NCBI GenBank assembly: GCA_900314555.1
Contig: OMVQ01000003.1
Location: 1 to 64,000, forward strand
Origin: an uncultured Eubacteriales bacterium
Lineage (GTDB): Bacteria; Bacillota; Clostridia; Lachnospirales; Lachnospiraceae
Length of the DNA: 64,000 bases
Direction: 5' to 3'
Part shown: in pieces, positions 1-7,216 of the stretch
How the letters are laid out: the number at the start of each line of letters is the position of its first letter
Numbering within the stretch: the stretch's first letter is position 1
The notes under the pieces: model-generated
What the model saw: the letters and a program-made list of their open reading frames with translations, nothing else
Told to the model about the DNA's origin: nothing
The model's database searches: none
Translations under genes and position numbers: made by a program

Positions 1-9
1 AATATAGTA

Positions 10-834
10 ATGAAATTAAAATATCCGCTGGACTTTGATAATAATAAGAGTCCATGGGTTAAGGAACTACTTGATATAAAATGGATTGATGAATTGATTA
101 TGAGACATATCAGTAAAAATTACAGAAAGTATTACAAAATGGATATGTTTTTAAAATCTATAGTGTACAAATATAATGTTAAAGAATTTCTAATATGTCG
201 GCTTTTCAAAAGTATAGGTACGTTTATATTAAGTATGGTTCTGATTATAAGTATTGGAATATATAAAATTGGTATATTAGGTGGAGGTATTTCAATTTTG
301 CTTGTAGCTTGTGTGACGTTATGCACATATAATTATGAATATATGATGTTATTAATCAGAGAAAAACTGCTTAAGATAAGCAGAGAAGAAGAAATTGTCA
401 GATTTCAGTCGGTCATATTAATACTTATGTATATGGACAGGGTATCTATAGAAGTTATCTTAGAGTGGTTAGAAAGATTTGCAGTAGTATTTAAAAATAA
501 TATTGAAAAAATAGCAGATACACTTGTATACAAAGGAATAAAGGTATTTGATGATGCAAAGGATGATGTTTCATTTCTGCCTTTCGAGAGGCTTATGGAT
601 TGCTTTATTGCAAGTGACAGGATTGGAATAGAGAAATCTTTCTCAGATATTTTATCGGACAGGGCTTATTATGTGGAAAAGCATAAACAGGAGAATGATC
701 TGATTATTAATAATAAAGCTCTAATTGCTAAATTTATATCATTTATTCCAATATGTATTGTTATATGCTTTGTGTTAGTAGTACCTTTTGTATATCAGGG
801 ATTAAGGCAGATACAATCATTTACACTTATTTAG
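10..834 (+). CDS. TadC-like pilus-assembly membrane protein (probable)
   Basis: Probable inner-membrane platform protein of a Tad/Flp-type pilus. The 274-residue product has a basic cytosolic N-terminal part, two adjacent hydrophobic helices at about residues 66-107 around a GGG turn, a cytosolic domain of about 130 residues rich in charged helices, and a last helix at about 241-262 with a short tail. This layout and length resemble TadC/T2SS-F proteins more than the longer TadB. No diagnostic motif is visible, so recognition rests mainly on layout. The gene begins with the first ATG of the window, so its ribosome site and any upstream tadA/tadB lie outside. Four small anchored proteins follow on the same strand, which supports a surface-appendage locus. 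It could be an unrelated helical membrane protein. Confidence 0.5.
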   Translation: MKLKYPLDFDNNKSPWVKELLDIKWIDELIMRHISKNYRKYYKMDMFLKSIVYKYNVKEFLICRLFKSIGTFILSMVLIISIGIYKIGILGGGISILLVACVTLCTYNYEYMMLLIREKLLKISREEEIVRFQSVILILMYMDRVSIEVILEWLERFAVVFKNNIEKIADTLVYKGIKVFDDAKDDVSFLPFERLMDCFIASDRIGIEKSFSDILSDRAYYVEKHKQENDLIINNKALIAKFISFIPICIVICFVLVVPFVYQGLRQIQSFTLI

Positions 835-1151
835 ATATATATAGGTATATATTCGTAGGTAATTTGTGGTTAAAAGATGTCGGATAGTGCTGAATACAAA
901 TGAATATAGTTAGATTTAGATGGGTTTAAAGTGATTGAAGAATAGGTTATCTTTGAATAACAGATATTTAAGTGTAAAAAATTAGAGAAGACATTTATAA
1001 AATTAAAAAGAAAGGAACAGTAGTCTTAAAAATGCGGTATATATTGATTGTTTAATAGTATGGTAAGTTGCATAAAAGTGTAGATTAGATGATTAATAAT
1101 ATAAGATAACGGGATAGTATCATTTATATAAGACTATGTAAAGGTGAAAAT
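835..1151. other. Intergenic gap, nothing recognised
   Basis: 317 bases of very AT-rich sequence between the TadC-like gene and the next pilin-like gene. All frames are broken by stops within a few codons. I see no convincing small pilin gene, no strong hairpin and no consensus promoter. The only clear signal is the AAAGGTG ribosome site just before position 1152. Confidence 0.5.
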
Positions 1152-1601
1152 ATGGAGAATAGTTTAAAAGCATTAATTTTAGCAGCAGGAACAGTAATAA
1201 CTTGTGTTGTAATTACATTAGGATTTTATTTGTCTAAAGAGGCACAATCAACAGCAAGTACGGGGACAAGTAAAATTGGAAAAATTAATTCAGAGTTTGC
1301 GGAAAATGATAAGACAATGTATGACAATGTTACTGTATCAGGGAGTGAAGTAGTAAATGCAATCAAAAAATTAGATGGAGAATTTGTGGGTATAAACGTT
1401 ATTACAAATAATTCTAATGATTTCTATGGCTATCAGTTTGATATCTCATCGGGAGAAATAATGATGAAAAGTACTAAAAGTTACAGTCAGGCGATTTCAT
1501 CATCGGCTTCTAATTATATAAATCCATATGCGAGCTTCAAGGGAAAGGTTATCAGAAATGGAAACAATGTAATTACCGGGTTAAAATTCGAACAGGTATA
1601 A
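1152..1601 (+). CDS. Pilin-like anchored protein of the Tad-type locus
   Basis: Unrecognised 149-residue protein with a signal-anchor or pilin-like N-terminus: about eight polar residues, then a hydrophobic stretch at 8-28, then a polar extracellular part rich in Ser, Thr, Asn and Tyr. This is the layout of small pseudopilins and of secreted proteins coded next to Tad machinery. AAAGGTG lies just before the ATG. The neighbouring 53-codon gene begins with the same four residues (MENS), three bases after this stop, so the two were probably duplicated or are at least co-translated. I see no prepilin-peptidase glycine motif, so processing is uncertain. Assignment to the pilus rests on context only. 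Confidence 0.45.
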   Translation: MENSLKALILAAGTVITCVVITLGFYLSKEAQSTASTGTSKIGKINSEFAENDKTMYDNVTVSGSEVVNAIKKLDGEFVGINVITNNSNDFYGYQFDISSGEIMMKSTKSYSQAISSSASNYINPYASFKGKVIRNGNNVITGLKFEQV

Positions 1602-1603
1602 AT

Positions 1604-1765
1604 ATGGAGAATAGCATAAGAATGTTCTATCAGGCATTGGCTGTTATATTGTTTGTAATTGCATTAAGTATACTTTTTAATATTGACAGGCTTATGGAGA
1701 AAGAATACAGATATATTCAGTATTCTGATAGATATAGAGAGGTTAGAATAAGGCTTAAAGATTAG
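1604..1765 (+). CDS. 53-residue single-helix membrane protein
   Basis: Short gene: ATG at 1604, TAG at 1763-1765, 53 codons. The product has a polar start (MENSIRMFYQ), one hydrophobic helix at about residues 11-27, and a highly charged, tyrosine- and arginine-rich tail. It follows the previous stop by two bases and shares its first four residues with that gene, which suggests translational coupling. Its size and helix-then-charged-tail form resemble small Flp/TadE-like subunits, but no family motif is visible. The stop codon runs directly into the structured element at 1765-1882. Confidence 0.5.
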   Translation: MENSIRMFYQALAVILFVIALSILFNIDRLMEKEYRYIQYSDRYREVRIRLKD

Positions 1766-1882
1766 TGTGAAAAATAATAAAAATAATGTAAAAGCGTTTA
1801 TTTATACAAAGTTATTTGTTGCTGAGTAAAAACAAATAGTTCTTATAACAGATGATAAATTCGTCTATGCGAATTTATCATC
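1765..1882 (+). repeat. Multi-hairpin intergenic element, copy A
   Basis: Structured element related to those at 32043-32143 and 35476-35615. It begins GTGTGAAAAAT (as does the copy at 35476). It then has hairpin H1 (arms 1811-1820 and 1831-1840, loop containing CTGAG) and hairpin H2 (perfect 13-bp stem, arms 1851-1863 and 1870-1882, six-base loop TCTATG). It is followed within about 40 bases by the ribosome site and start of the next gene. H1 matches copy B at about 22 of 28 positions by hand alignment. H2 has a different stem sequence but keeps pairing and a similar loop. Confidence 0.65.
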
Positions 1883-1919
1883 AACTCTTTAGGATGGGCC
1901 ATTAAGAATGGAGATTAGT

Positions 1920-2402
1920 ATGGAGGAGATTTATTCAAAAGTTGTAGCTATTATTATAGGCTGTATAGCATTATTTATTGTTCCGGTAAAGATATTGTCA
2001 TGGAGACAGGATAATATGCAGCAGACATACATTTTAACAGAGACAATATGTTTTGTTGACAGTGTATGCAATAAGGGAATCTTATATAGTGATTTATATA
2101 TAGATTATCTCAATAAAATTCAAAAGTCAGATAAGATTTATAAAGTTAAGTTAGAACATATAAAGAATTCTGAGAATAGCATTGAAAAGTCCAATAATAG
2201 TTCTGAAAAATTAGATAGTGGAGTGGGTGATATAGATAATCAATTAACTGATATTGATTATACAGAGCAGATATTAGAAGAACTTAAGACAGATGGAAGT
2301 CATAAATTCTTAGAAAATGATATATTCAGAATTGAAGTAGTTGATAATAATGATAATGTGGTAGTGTTTTATGGAGGGTGTATAAAAGATGAAGATTACT
2401 GA
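1920..2402 (+). CDS. Anchored pilus-locus protein (hypothetical)
   Basis: Unrecognised 160-residue protein with an N-terminal signal anchor at about residues 4-24 and a polar, mostly charged extracellular part; an Asn/Ser/Asp-rich stretch lies near the middle. I prefer the ATG at 1920 over the in-frame ATG at 1908. GGAG at 1911-1914 then sits six bases upstream, and the context matches the ribosome sites that end the related elements before argC and argD. Its last codons overlap the next gene by 14 bases, so the two are probably co-translated. Context suggests a minor pilin or TadE/F/G-like subunit; sequence alone does not prove it. Confidence 0.5.
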   Translation: MEEIYSKVVAIIIGCIALFIVPVKILSWRQDNMQQTYILTETICFVDSVCNKGILYSDLYIDYLNKIQKSDKIYKVKLEHIKNSENSIEKSNNSSEKLDSGVGDIDNQLTDIDYTEQILEELKTDGSHKFLENDIFRIEVVDNNDNVVVFYGGCIKDEDY

Positions 2403-2976
2403 TTATGCGATACTATTTCTGGGAATTATATTATCTTTTTGTGTTATATATGAGTTTAAGGACCAGATGGCTTTCAAGAAGATTATCTGTGATGAAGAAA
2501 TTAATAAGGCGGTGGATAATTCTGTAGTAATGGCATTGCAAAGTGGATATACGAAAGATATAGATAATAAGTGTGTGATTGATTTAGAGATAACTAAAAA
2601 TGTATTAAGAAAATCATTATCAGAGATGTTATATGGAGATATTAAAGAATATCATAAAGACAGGATAACTAATAGAATAATTGCGTGTATATTAGTAGAT
2701 GATGATGGATATTATATATTAATTAACAATAAATGGAGTGATAAAAATATATTTGGCAGCAGTTCACATAGTGGAAAAGTGCAGGAAATTGAAGAGGTTT
2801 TGGAAGAGAAGCTGGATAATTACATATATAGAATACTTTTACCTGAAAATAGTGGAGAAATATTTGCACAGACAATATCAGATTATTCGTTATTAGTTGT
2901 ATATGAGACTCAGAGAATAGTATATGATGAAGTAATATATAGTGGGTGTATATTATCAGGTGCTGCGATAAAATAA
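2389..2976 (+). CDS. Anchored pilus-locus protein (hypothetical)
   Basis: Unrecognised 195-residue protein, last gene of the leading plus-strand cluster. It has a hydrophobic N-terminal helix at about residues 6-22, a cysteine-containing charged region, and a beta-rich C-terminal half. It overlaps the preceding gene by 14 bases and uses a GGAGGG ribosome site inside that gene. N-terminal anchor plus periplasmic-type domain, small size and position all resemble the minor pilins or TadE/TadG-like proteins at the end of Tad operons. No conserved motif was identified. A long hairpin follows the gene. Confidence 0.45.
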   Translation: MKITDYAILFLGIILSFCVIYEFKDQMAFKKIICDEEINKAVDNSVVMALQSGYTKDIDNKCVIDLEITKNVLRKSLSEMLYGDIKEYHKDRITNRIIACILVDDDGYYILINNKWSDKNIFGSSSHSGKVQEIEEVLEEKLDNYIYRILLPENSGEIFAQTISDYSLLVVYETQRIVYDEVIYSGCILSGAAIK

Positions 2977-3048
2977 ATATGTATATGTAATGCCCTAGCA
3001 ATTAATTTAATTAATAAAAAACATAGATTCAAACTATAAAAAAAATAA

Positions 3049-3121
3049 CCGATGAAATAACTAAAAATAACAATAAATTAGCAATAACTAATATTAGTTT
3101 ATTTTTAGTATATTTCATCGG
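3049..3121. terminator. Long hairpin between convergent genes
   Basis: The 11-base arms 3049-3059 (CCGATGAAATA) and 3111-3121 are perfect complements. Pairing continues inward with few interruptions for roughly 20 more bases, giving one long AT-rich stem. It lies between two convergent genes and is flanked by A-runs on the left and T/A on the right, so it can terminate both strands. Confidence 0.7.
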
Positions 3122-3134
3122 ATACTATATAAAA

Positions 3135-4412
3135 TTATTTGTCACTATTAGGCATAGCAGCAGGAGTGGAAATTGTAATTTCCACAGTATTGATTCTCAT
3201 TTTATCCATTGATATTACCTTAAGAGAGACATTGTCAATAATGATTTTATCTCCCGGTGTTGGAAAACGGTCAAGCTTCTCAATTATAAGACCACCGATT
3301 GAATCATATTCATCAGAATGTAACTTGAGTCCGAGACGGTCATTTAGATCTGAAATTTTAATGTGGCCTTCTATAAGATATTTGTTGGTTGATATTTCTC
3401 TTACATCATCTTCATCATCTAAATCGTATTCATCATGAATTTCACCGACTATTTCTTCTAAAAGGTCCTCAAGTGTAATAAGACCTGAAGTAACGCCGTA
3501 TTCATCAAGTACGATTACAATGTTGACAGAGGTTTTCTTCATCTCCATCATTAATTCGGAAATCTTTTTGCCCTCATATGTGAAGAAAGCAGAACGAAGA
3601 TAATTTCTGATATCAAATATATGTTCAGGATTATATAAAAGTAAATCCTTCATATTTATGATTCCGATTACGTTATCAGTAGTATCCTGATAAATAGGAA
3701 TTCTTGTATATTTTTCTTTTCTGAAAATTTGTATTAATTCATCATATGTACTATTTATATCTGCCATTGTCATATCGACTTTTGGAACCATTACATCTGA
3801 TGCAATTGCATCGCCAAAATCGAACACATTGTTAATCATCTGTTTTTCTTCTTTTTCGATAACACCCTCTTCGTGGCTGACATCAACAATTGTTCTTAAC
3901 TCTGTTTCTGTAATTGAAGAGGTTTTGGCATCAGGATTGACACCTAATAATCTCATTAGAGAATTGGCAAGAAAATTTATGACAAATATAAAAGGTGTTA
4001 ATATAAACATAAGCCAGTATATTACTTTGGCATAGGCTAAAGAAAGTTTTAATGAATTAATTGTGGCAAGTGACTTAGGTGTTATTTCACCAAAGATTAA
4101 AACAAGGATTGTAAGTATTCCGGTTGCAAAACTTATCGCATATTCGCCAAACATCTTCTGGGCAAGAAGTGTTGCAAGAGCTGAAGCGGAAATATTTACA
4201 AGGTTATTACCTATTAATATGGCACTTAGCATTTTTGATTTATTTTCTATTATCTTATTAACTAAGATTGCTTTTTTATTACCCTCTTCAATAAGCGAAC
4301 GTATTTTTATATTGCTTACGGTAATAAATGCCGTTTCTGCCGATGAGAAGAAAGCGGACAATAAAAGTAAAACGATTAAAACTAATAAAAGTGTTATTTC
4401 TGAACTGCTCAA
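3135..4412 (-). CDS. CNNM/CBS-domain CorC-HlyC family membrane protein
   Basis: Membrane protein of the hemolysin-C/CorC family, linked in relatives to magnesium or cobalt efflux. The 425-residue product has the usual order: four hydrophobic segments of the DUF21/CNNM domain in the first 150 or so residues (with the SAFFSSAETA motif near residue 20), a CBS pair at about 205-335 (DVMVPKVDM and VLDEYGVTSGLITLEDLLEE are typical), and a CorC_HlyC domain at about 350-420. The start is TTG, with AGGAG eight bases upstream; no in-frame ATG fits the conserved N-terminus. It is alone on the minus strand and ends against the long hairpin at 3049-3121. Family assignment is firm; the transported ion is not shown. 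Confidence 0.88.
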   Translation of the reverse strand: MSSSEITLLLVLIVLLLLSAFFSSAETAFITVSNIKIRSLIEEGNKKAILVNKIIENKSKMLSAILIGNNLVNISASALATLLAQKMFGEYAISFATGILTILVLIFGEITPKSLATINSLKLSLAYAKVIYWLMFILTPFIFVINFLANSLMRLLGVNPDAKTSSITETELRTIVDVSHEEGVIEKEEKQMINNVFDFGDAIASDVMVPKVDMTMADINSTYDELIQIFRKEKYTRIPIYQDTTDNVIGIINMKDLLLYNPEHIFDIRNYLRSAFFTYEGKKISELMMEMKKTSVNIVIVLDEYGVTSGLITLEDLLEEIVGEIHDEYDLDDEDDVREISTNKYLIEGHIKISDLNDRLGLKLHSDEYDSIGGLIIEKLDRFPTPGDKIIIDNVSLKVISMDKMRINTVEITISTPAAMPNSDK

Positions 4413-4727
4413 TTTTGATACTCCTTAACTTTTCTTTTTAAATTTAGATATATTTATATATAGATACAATTATATATCCATATATATGAATTAAACATAT
4501 TGAAATGTTCAAGGGAATTTTAACCTAAAATTATAAGGGTGTAAAGTGTTTTGTACTAATTTATGAAAATATGAAATATAATTATAGTAAATAAAACTAT
4601 AACAAATAAAACATATACATTTTGCCAGGGGATTGTAGTTACTATGCCAGACAAATGCAGGAATAGCCTTGATTTTTAGTAGTTAGAATTTTCAAAAGTT
4701 TTTAACAAATAGAATTTCAAAAGGAAC
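4413..4727. other. AT-rich intergenic region
   Basis: Spacer between the divergent CorC-like gene and the 58-codon gene. It holds runs of TA-rich sequence that could carry the promoter of the minus-strand gene, but I cannot pick one site. No open frame or strong hairpin was seen. Confidence 0.4.
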
Positions 4728-4756
4728 TTGTTAAAACACAGTAAATCCGCTATACT
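4728..4756 (+). promoter_or_regulatory. Sigma-A-type promoter
   Basis: TTGTTA at 4728-4733 and TATACT at 4751-4756 are separated by 17 bases, a near-consensus housekeeping promoter, 24 bases before the start of the 58-codon gene at 4780. Confidence 0.65.
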
Positions 4757-4779
4757 ATAATTAGAAAGGCGGTGGAAGG

Positions 4780-4956
4780 ATGGAAGAAATGACAGATAAA
4801 GAATTAATAACTGTGCTTATTGATAAATACACAGATTTACAACGTATTAAAAAGGCAAATAAGGATACACCTAATGAAGAATTAGAGTACCAGATTAAGA
4901 CAACCACTGCAAAATTATCTTCAATGGGTATAAATGTAGAAGATTTAACATTATAA
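4780..4956 (+). CDS. 58-residue hypothetical protein
   Basis: Small unrecognised cytosolic protein, very charged and helical in appearance, ending with VEDLTL. There is no signal sequence, cysteine or metal motif. It is supported as a gene by a well-placed promoter (TTGTTA, 17 bases, TATACT), a GGTGGAAGG ribosome site just before the ATG, and a hairpin right after the stop. It therefore appears to be a one-gene transcription unit. It lies between the CorC-like gene and the SCIFF cassette; no functional link to either is visible. Confidence 0.65.
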   Translation: MEEMTDKELITVLIDKYTDLQRIKKANKDTPNEELEYQIKTTTAKLSSMGINVEDLTL

Positions 4957-4966
4957 TGTATAGTTT

Positions 4967-4999
4967 GAAGAGCAGACCAAAGAAAATAGGCTGCTCTTC
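4967..4999 (+). terminator. Hairpin after the 58-codon gene
   Basis: Perfect 9-bp stem GAAGAGCAG (4967-4975) with CTGCTCTTC (4991-4999), 10 bases after the stop. The following sequence is TA-rich but lacks a clean T-run. Confidence 0.55.
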
Positions 5000-5129
5000 T
5001 ATGCTATAGACTATAATTGTTTAAAGCTAAAATAGGTGGTAAAAATAATTAGCTCAAAACAAATAAGCAGTTAAAATCAGAGGTTTAATAATTTAAAAAT
5101 AAAAGAGTTATTAATCAGGGGGAGAAAGC

Positions 5130-5489
5130 GTGAAAAATAAAATAATTCCTATAATCAAGACGATTGTTTTTATGGTTATAACTACAGCGGTTATGATTTT
5201 GTTAATGACATTATTGTTTTACAAAGCGGAAATTGATGAAAAGGGAATAAGAATAGGTGCTGTTATTACATATTTCATTACAACATTTATCGGAGGTTTT
5301 ATATTTGGAAAAGTAAATGAGAGTAAGAAGTATCTGTTTGGATTGATGATTGGAGCAGTATATTTTGTATTGTTAATAATATGTTCAGTGATGTTTGGAA
5401 GTGGTGGAAATATGTTTTCAGGCAGAATGGCTATTGCGATGATTAGCTGTCTGGCAGGAGGAATGTTAGGAGGAATGATTAGTAATTAA
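5130..5489 (+). CDS. TIGR04086-like four-helix membrane protein
   Basis: Small integral membrane protein of 119 residues, almost entirely hydrophobic, with four helices at about residues 8-28, 44-62, 67-87 and 92-115 and glycine-rich turns (GGFIFGK, GGMLGGM). This size, pattern and place directly before the SCIFF peptide fit the clostridial TIGR04086 family. The role of that family is unknown to me. The start is GTG at 5130 behind a strong AGGGGGAG site. An inferred link to SCIFF processing or export rests only on repeated neighbourhood. Confidence 0.65.
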   Translation: MKNKIIPIIKTIVFMVITTAVMILLMTLLFYKAEIDEKGIRIGAVITYFITTFIGGFIFGKVNESKKYLFGLMIGAVYFVLLIICSVMFGSGGNMFSGRMAIAMISCLAGGMLGGMISN

Positions 5490-5497
5490 AAAAAACT

Positions 5498-5525
5498 TTG
5501 AATTATTCGTGATTTATGTTATAAT
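5498..5525 (+). promoter_or_regulatory. Promoter of the SCIFF peptide gene
   Basis: TTGAAT (5498-5503), 16-base spacer, TATAAT (5520-5525), with TGT directly before the -10 forming an extended -10. It lies 34 bases before the peptide start, so the peptide has its own start signal. Confidence 0.65.
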
Positions 5526-5558
5526 GATTCAAGTTAAAGAATTAAAGGAGGATTTTCC

Positions 5559-5699
5559 ATGAAACACGTAAAGACTTTAAGCACAAGAACTTTAAAAGAG
5601 ACAATGAAAAAAGGTGGTTGTGGAGAATGTCAGACATCATGCCAGTCAGCATGTAAGACATCTTGTACAGTTGGAAATCAGAGCTGTGAAAATAAATAA
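5559..5699 (+). CDS. scfA: SCIFF six-cysteine precursor peptide
   Basis: Ribosomally made precursor of 46 residues (Six Cysteines In Forty-Five). It has a basic leader starting MKHVKTLSTRTLKETMKKGG. The core carries cysteines at 21, 24, 28, 32, 36 and 43. In the studied clostridial homologue CteA, the maturase joins Cys32 to Thr37 by a thioether; this peptide has Cys at 32 and Thr at 37 (ACKTSCT). AAAGGAGG lies nine bases before the ATG. The maturase gene starts 98 bases downstream beyond a hairpin. The final function of SCIFF peptides is not established. Confidence 0.95.
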   Translation: MKHVKTLSTRTLKETMKKGGCGECQTSCQSACKTSCTVGNQSCENK

Positions 5700-5736
5700 T
5701 TCACCTTATAAGGAATTATAAAAATGATAATTCTAA

Positions 5737-5770
5737 ATAACAGAGCCAGTGCTTGCATTGACTCTGTTAT
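5737..5770 (+). other. Hairpin between SCIFF peptide and maturase genes
   Basis: ATAACAGAG (5737-5745) pairs with CTCTGTTAT (5762-5770), and inner bases can pair further. There is no T-run after it, so it is more likely a processing or stability stem, or a partial attenuator that lets peptide mRNA exceed maturase mRNA. Confidence 0.55.
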
Positions 5771-5797
5771 CGTGCGTTAGAAAGGTAAGGTAATATT

Positions 5798-7159
5798 GTG
5801 ATTCATCAATATAAAAATAATGGATATAATATTGTATTAGATGTAAATAGTGGTTCTGTACATGTAGTAGATGATGCCTGTTATGATGTGGTTTCACTTT
5901 ATGAAGATAACTCTAAAGATGAGATTATGAATAAATTGAAAGACAGCTATTCAGAAGATGAGATTAGTGAAGCTTATGATGAGGTAAAAGAGTTAGCGGA
6001 CTCTGAGTTATTATTTACGGAAGATGTTTATAAACAATACATAACAGATTTTAAGAAGAGAAAGACAGTCGTAAAAGCGTTATGTCTTCATATAGCACAT
6101 GATTGTAACCTTGCATGCAAATATTGTTTTGCAGAAGAGGGAGAATATCATGGAAGAAGAGCCTTAATGAGCCTTGAGGTTGGTAAAAAGGCAATAGATT
6201 TCCTGATTGCTAATTCAGGAAACAGAAGAAATCTTGAAGTTGACTTCTTTGGAGGAGAACCTCTTATGAATTGGGAGGTTGTTAAAGAGATAGTCAGATA
6301 TGGACGTTCTAAAGAAGAAGAGTATAATAAGAATTTCAGATTTACATTGACAACTAATGGTGTATTACTTAATGATGAGGTAATGGAATTCGTTAATAAA
6401 GAGATGTCAAATGTTGTACTTAGTTTAGATGGTCGTAAAGAAGTAAATGATGAGATGAGACCATTCAGAAATGGCAAAGGAAGTTATGATTTAATCGTTC
6501 CTAAGTTCCAGAAACTTGCAGATAGCAGAAATCAGACAAATTATTATGTAAGAGGAACATTTACACATAATAATCTTGATTTTTCAAATGATGTAATTCA
6601 TTTTGCAGATTTAGGCTTTAAGCAGATGTCAATAGAGCCGGTTGTAGGCGAAGATGATGAGAAATATGCTATAAAAGAAGAAGATCTTCCAATAATAATG
6701 GAAGAATATGATAAGCTTGCGAAAGAATTTATCAAGAGAAAGAAAGAGGGAAATGGTTTTAATTTCTTCCATTTTATGATTGATTTAGAACAGGGGCCAT
6801 GTGTTGCAAAGAGATTGTCAGGCTGTGGTTCAGGAACAGAATATCTTGCAGTAACTCCATGGGGAGATTTGTATCCCTGTCATCAGTTTGTTGGACAAGA
6901 TGAGTTCCTTTTGGGAAATGTGTTCGAGGGAATCAAGAAACAGGAAATCTGTGACGAATTCAAAATGTGTAATGTATACGCTAAAGAGAAATGTCAGGAT
7001 TGTTTTGCAAGATATTATTGCAGTGGAGGTTGTGCAGCAAATTCATATAAATTCCATGGTTCAATTACTGATGCTTATGACATCGGTTGTGAGATGGAGA
7101 GAAAAAGAGTTGAATGTGCAATTATGATTAAAGCAGCATTAGCGGATGATTCAGAATAA
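5798..7159 (+). CDS. scfB: SCIFF radical-SAM maturase
   Basis: Radical SAM/SPASM enzyme that forms the thioether bond in the SCIFF peptide. The 453-residue protein has a peptide-binding N-terminal domain (about 1-90), the CxxxCxxC cluster that binds the SAM-cleaving 4Fe-4S site at C103, C107 and C110 (HDCNLACKYC), the FFGGEP motif after it, and a SPASM C-terminus with many cysteines (CGSGTEYLAVTPWGDLYPCH, CQDCFARYYCSGGC). These should hold two auxiliary clusters. The start is GTG with AAGGTAAGG upstream. Length and motif order match the TIGR03974 family. It is followed by secDF, the usual neighbour in clostridia. Confidence 0.95.
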   Translation: MIHQYKNNGYNIVLDVNSGSVHVVDDACYDVVSLYEDNSKDEIMNKLKDSYSEDEISEAYDEVKELADSELLFTEDVYKQYITDFKKRKTVVKALCLHIAHDCNLACKYCFAEEGEYHGRRALMSLEVGKKAIDFLIANSGNRRNLEVDFFGGEPLMNWEVVKEIVRYGRSKEEEYNKNFRFTLTTNGVLLNDEVMEFVNKEMSNVVLSLDGRKEVNDEMRPFRNGKGSYDLIVPKFQKLADSRNQTNYYVRGTFTHNNLDFSNDVIHFADLGFKQMSIEPVVGEDDEKYAIKEEDLPIIMEEYDKLAKEFIKRKKEGNGFNFFHFMIDLEQGPCVAKRLSGCGSGTEYLAVTPWGDLYPCHQFVGQDEFLLGNVFEGIKKQEICDEFKMCNVYAKEKCQDCFARYYCSGGCAANSYKFHGSITDAYDIGCEMERKRVECAIMIKAALADDSE

Positions 7160-7216
7160 AGTAATATAGAAAGAATAGAAAAATTCATAAAGGAAAATGA
7201 GAGAAAGGAAAAAGTG

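Noticed and set aside
3139-4428. Several plus-strand open frames opposite the CorC-like gene
   Set aside because: The minus strand holds a complete CNNM-CBS-CorC protein; the plus frames lack ribosome sites and recognisable motifs.
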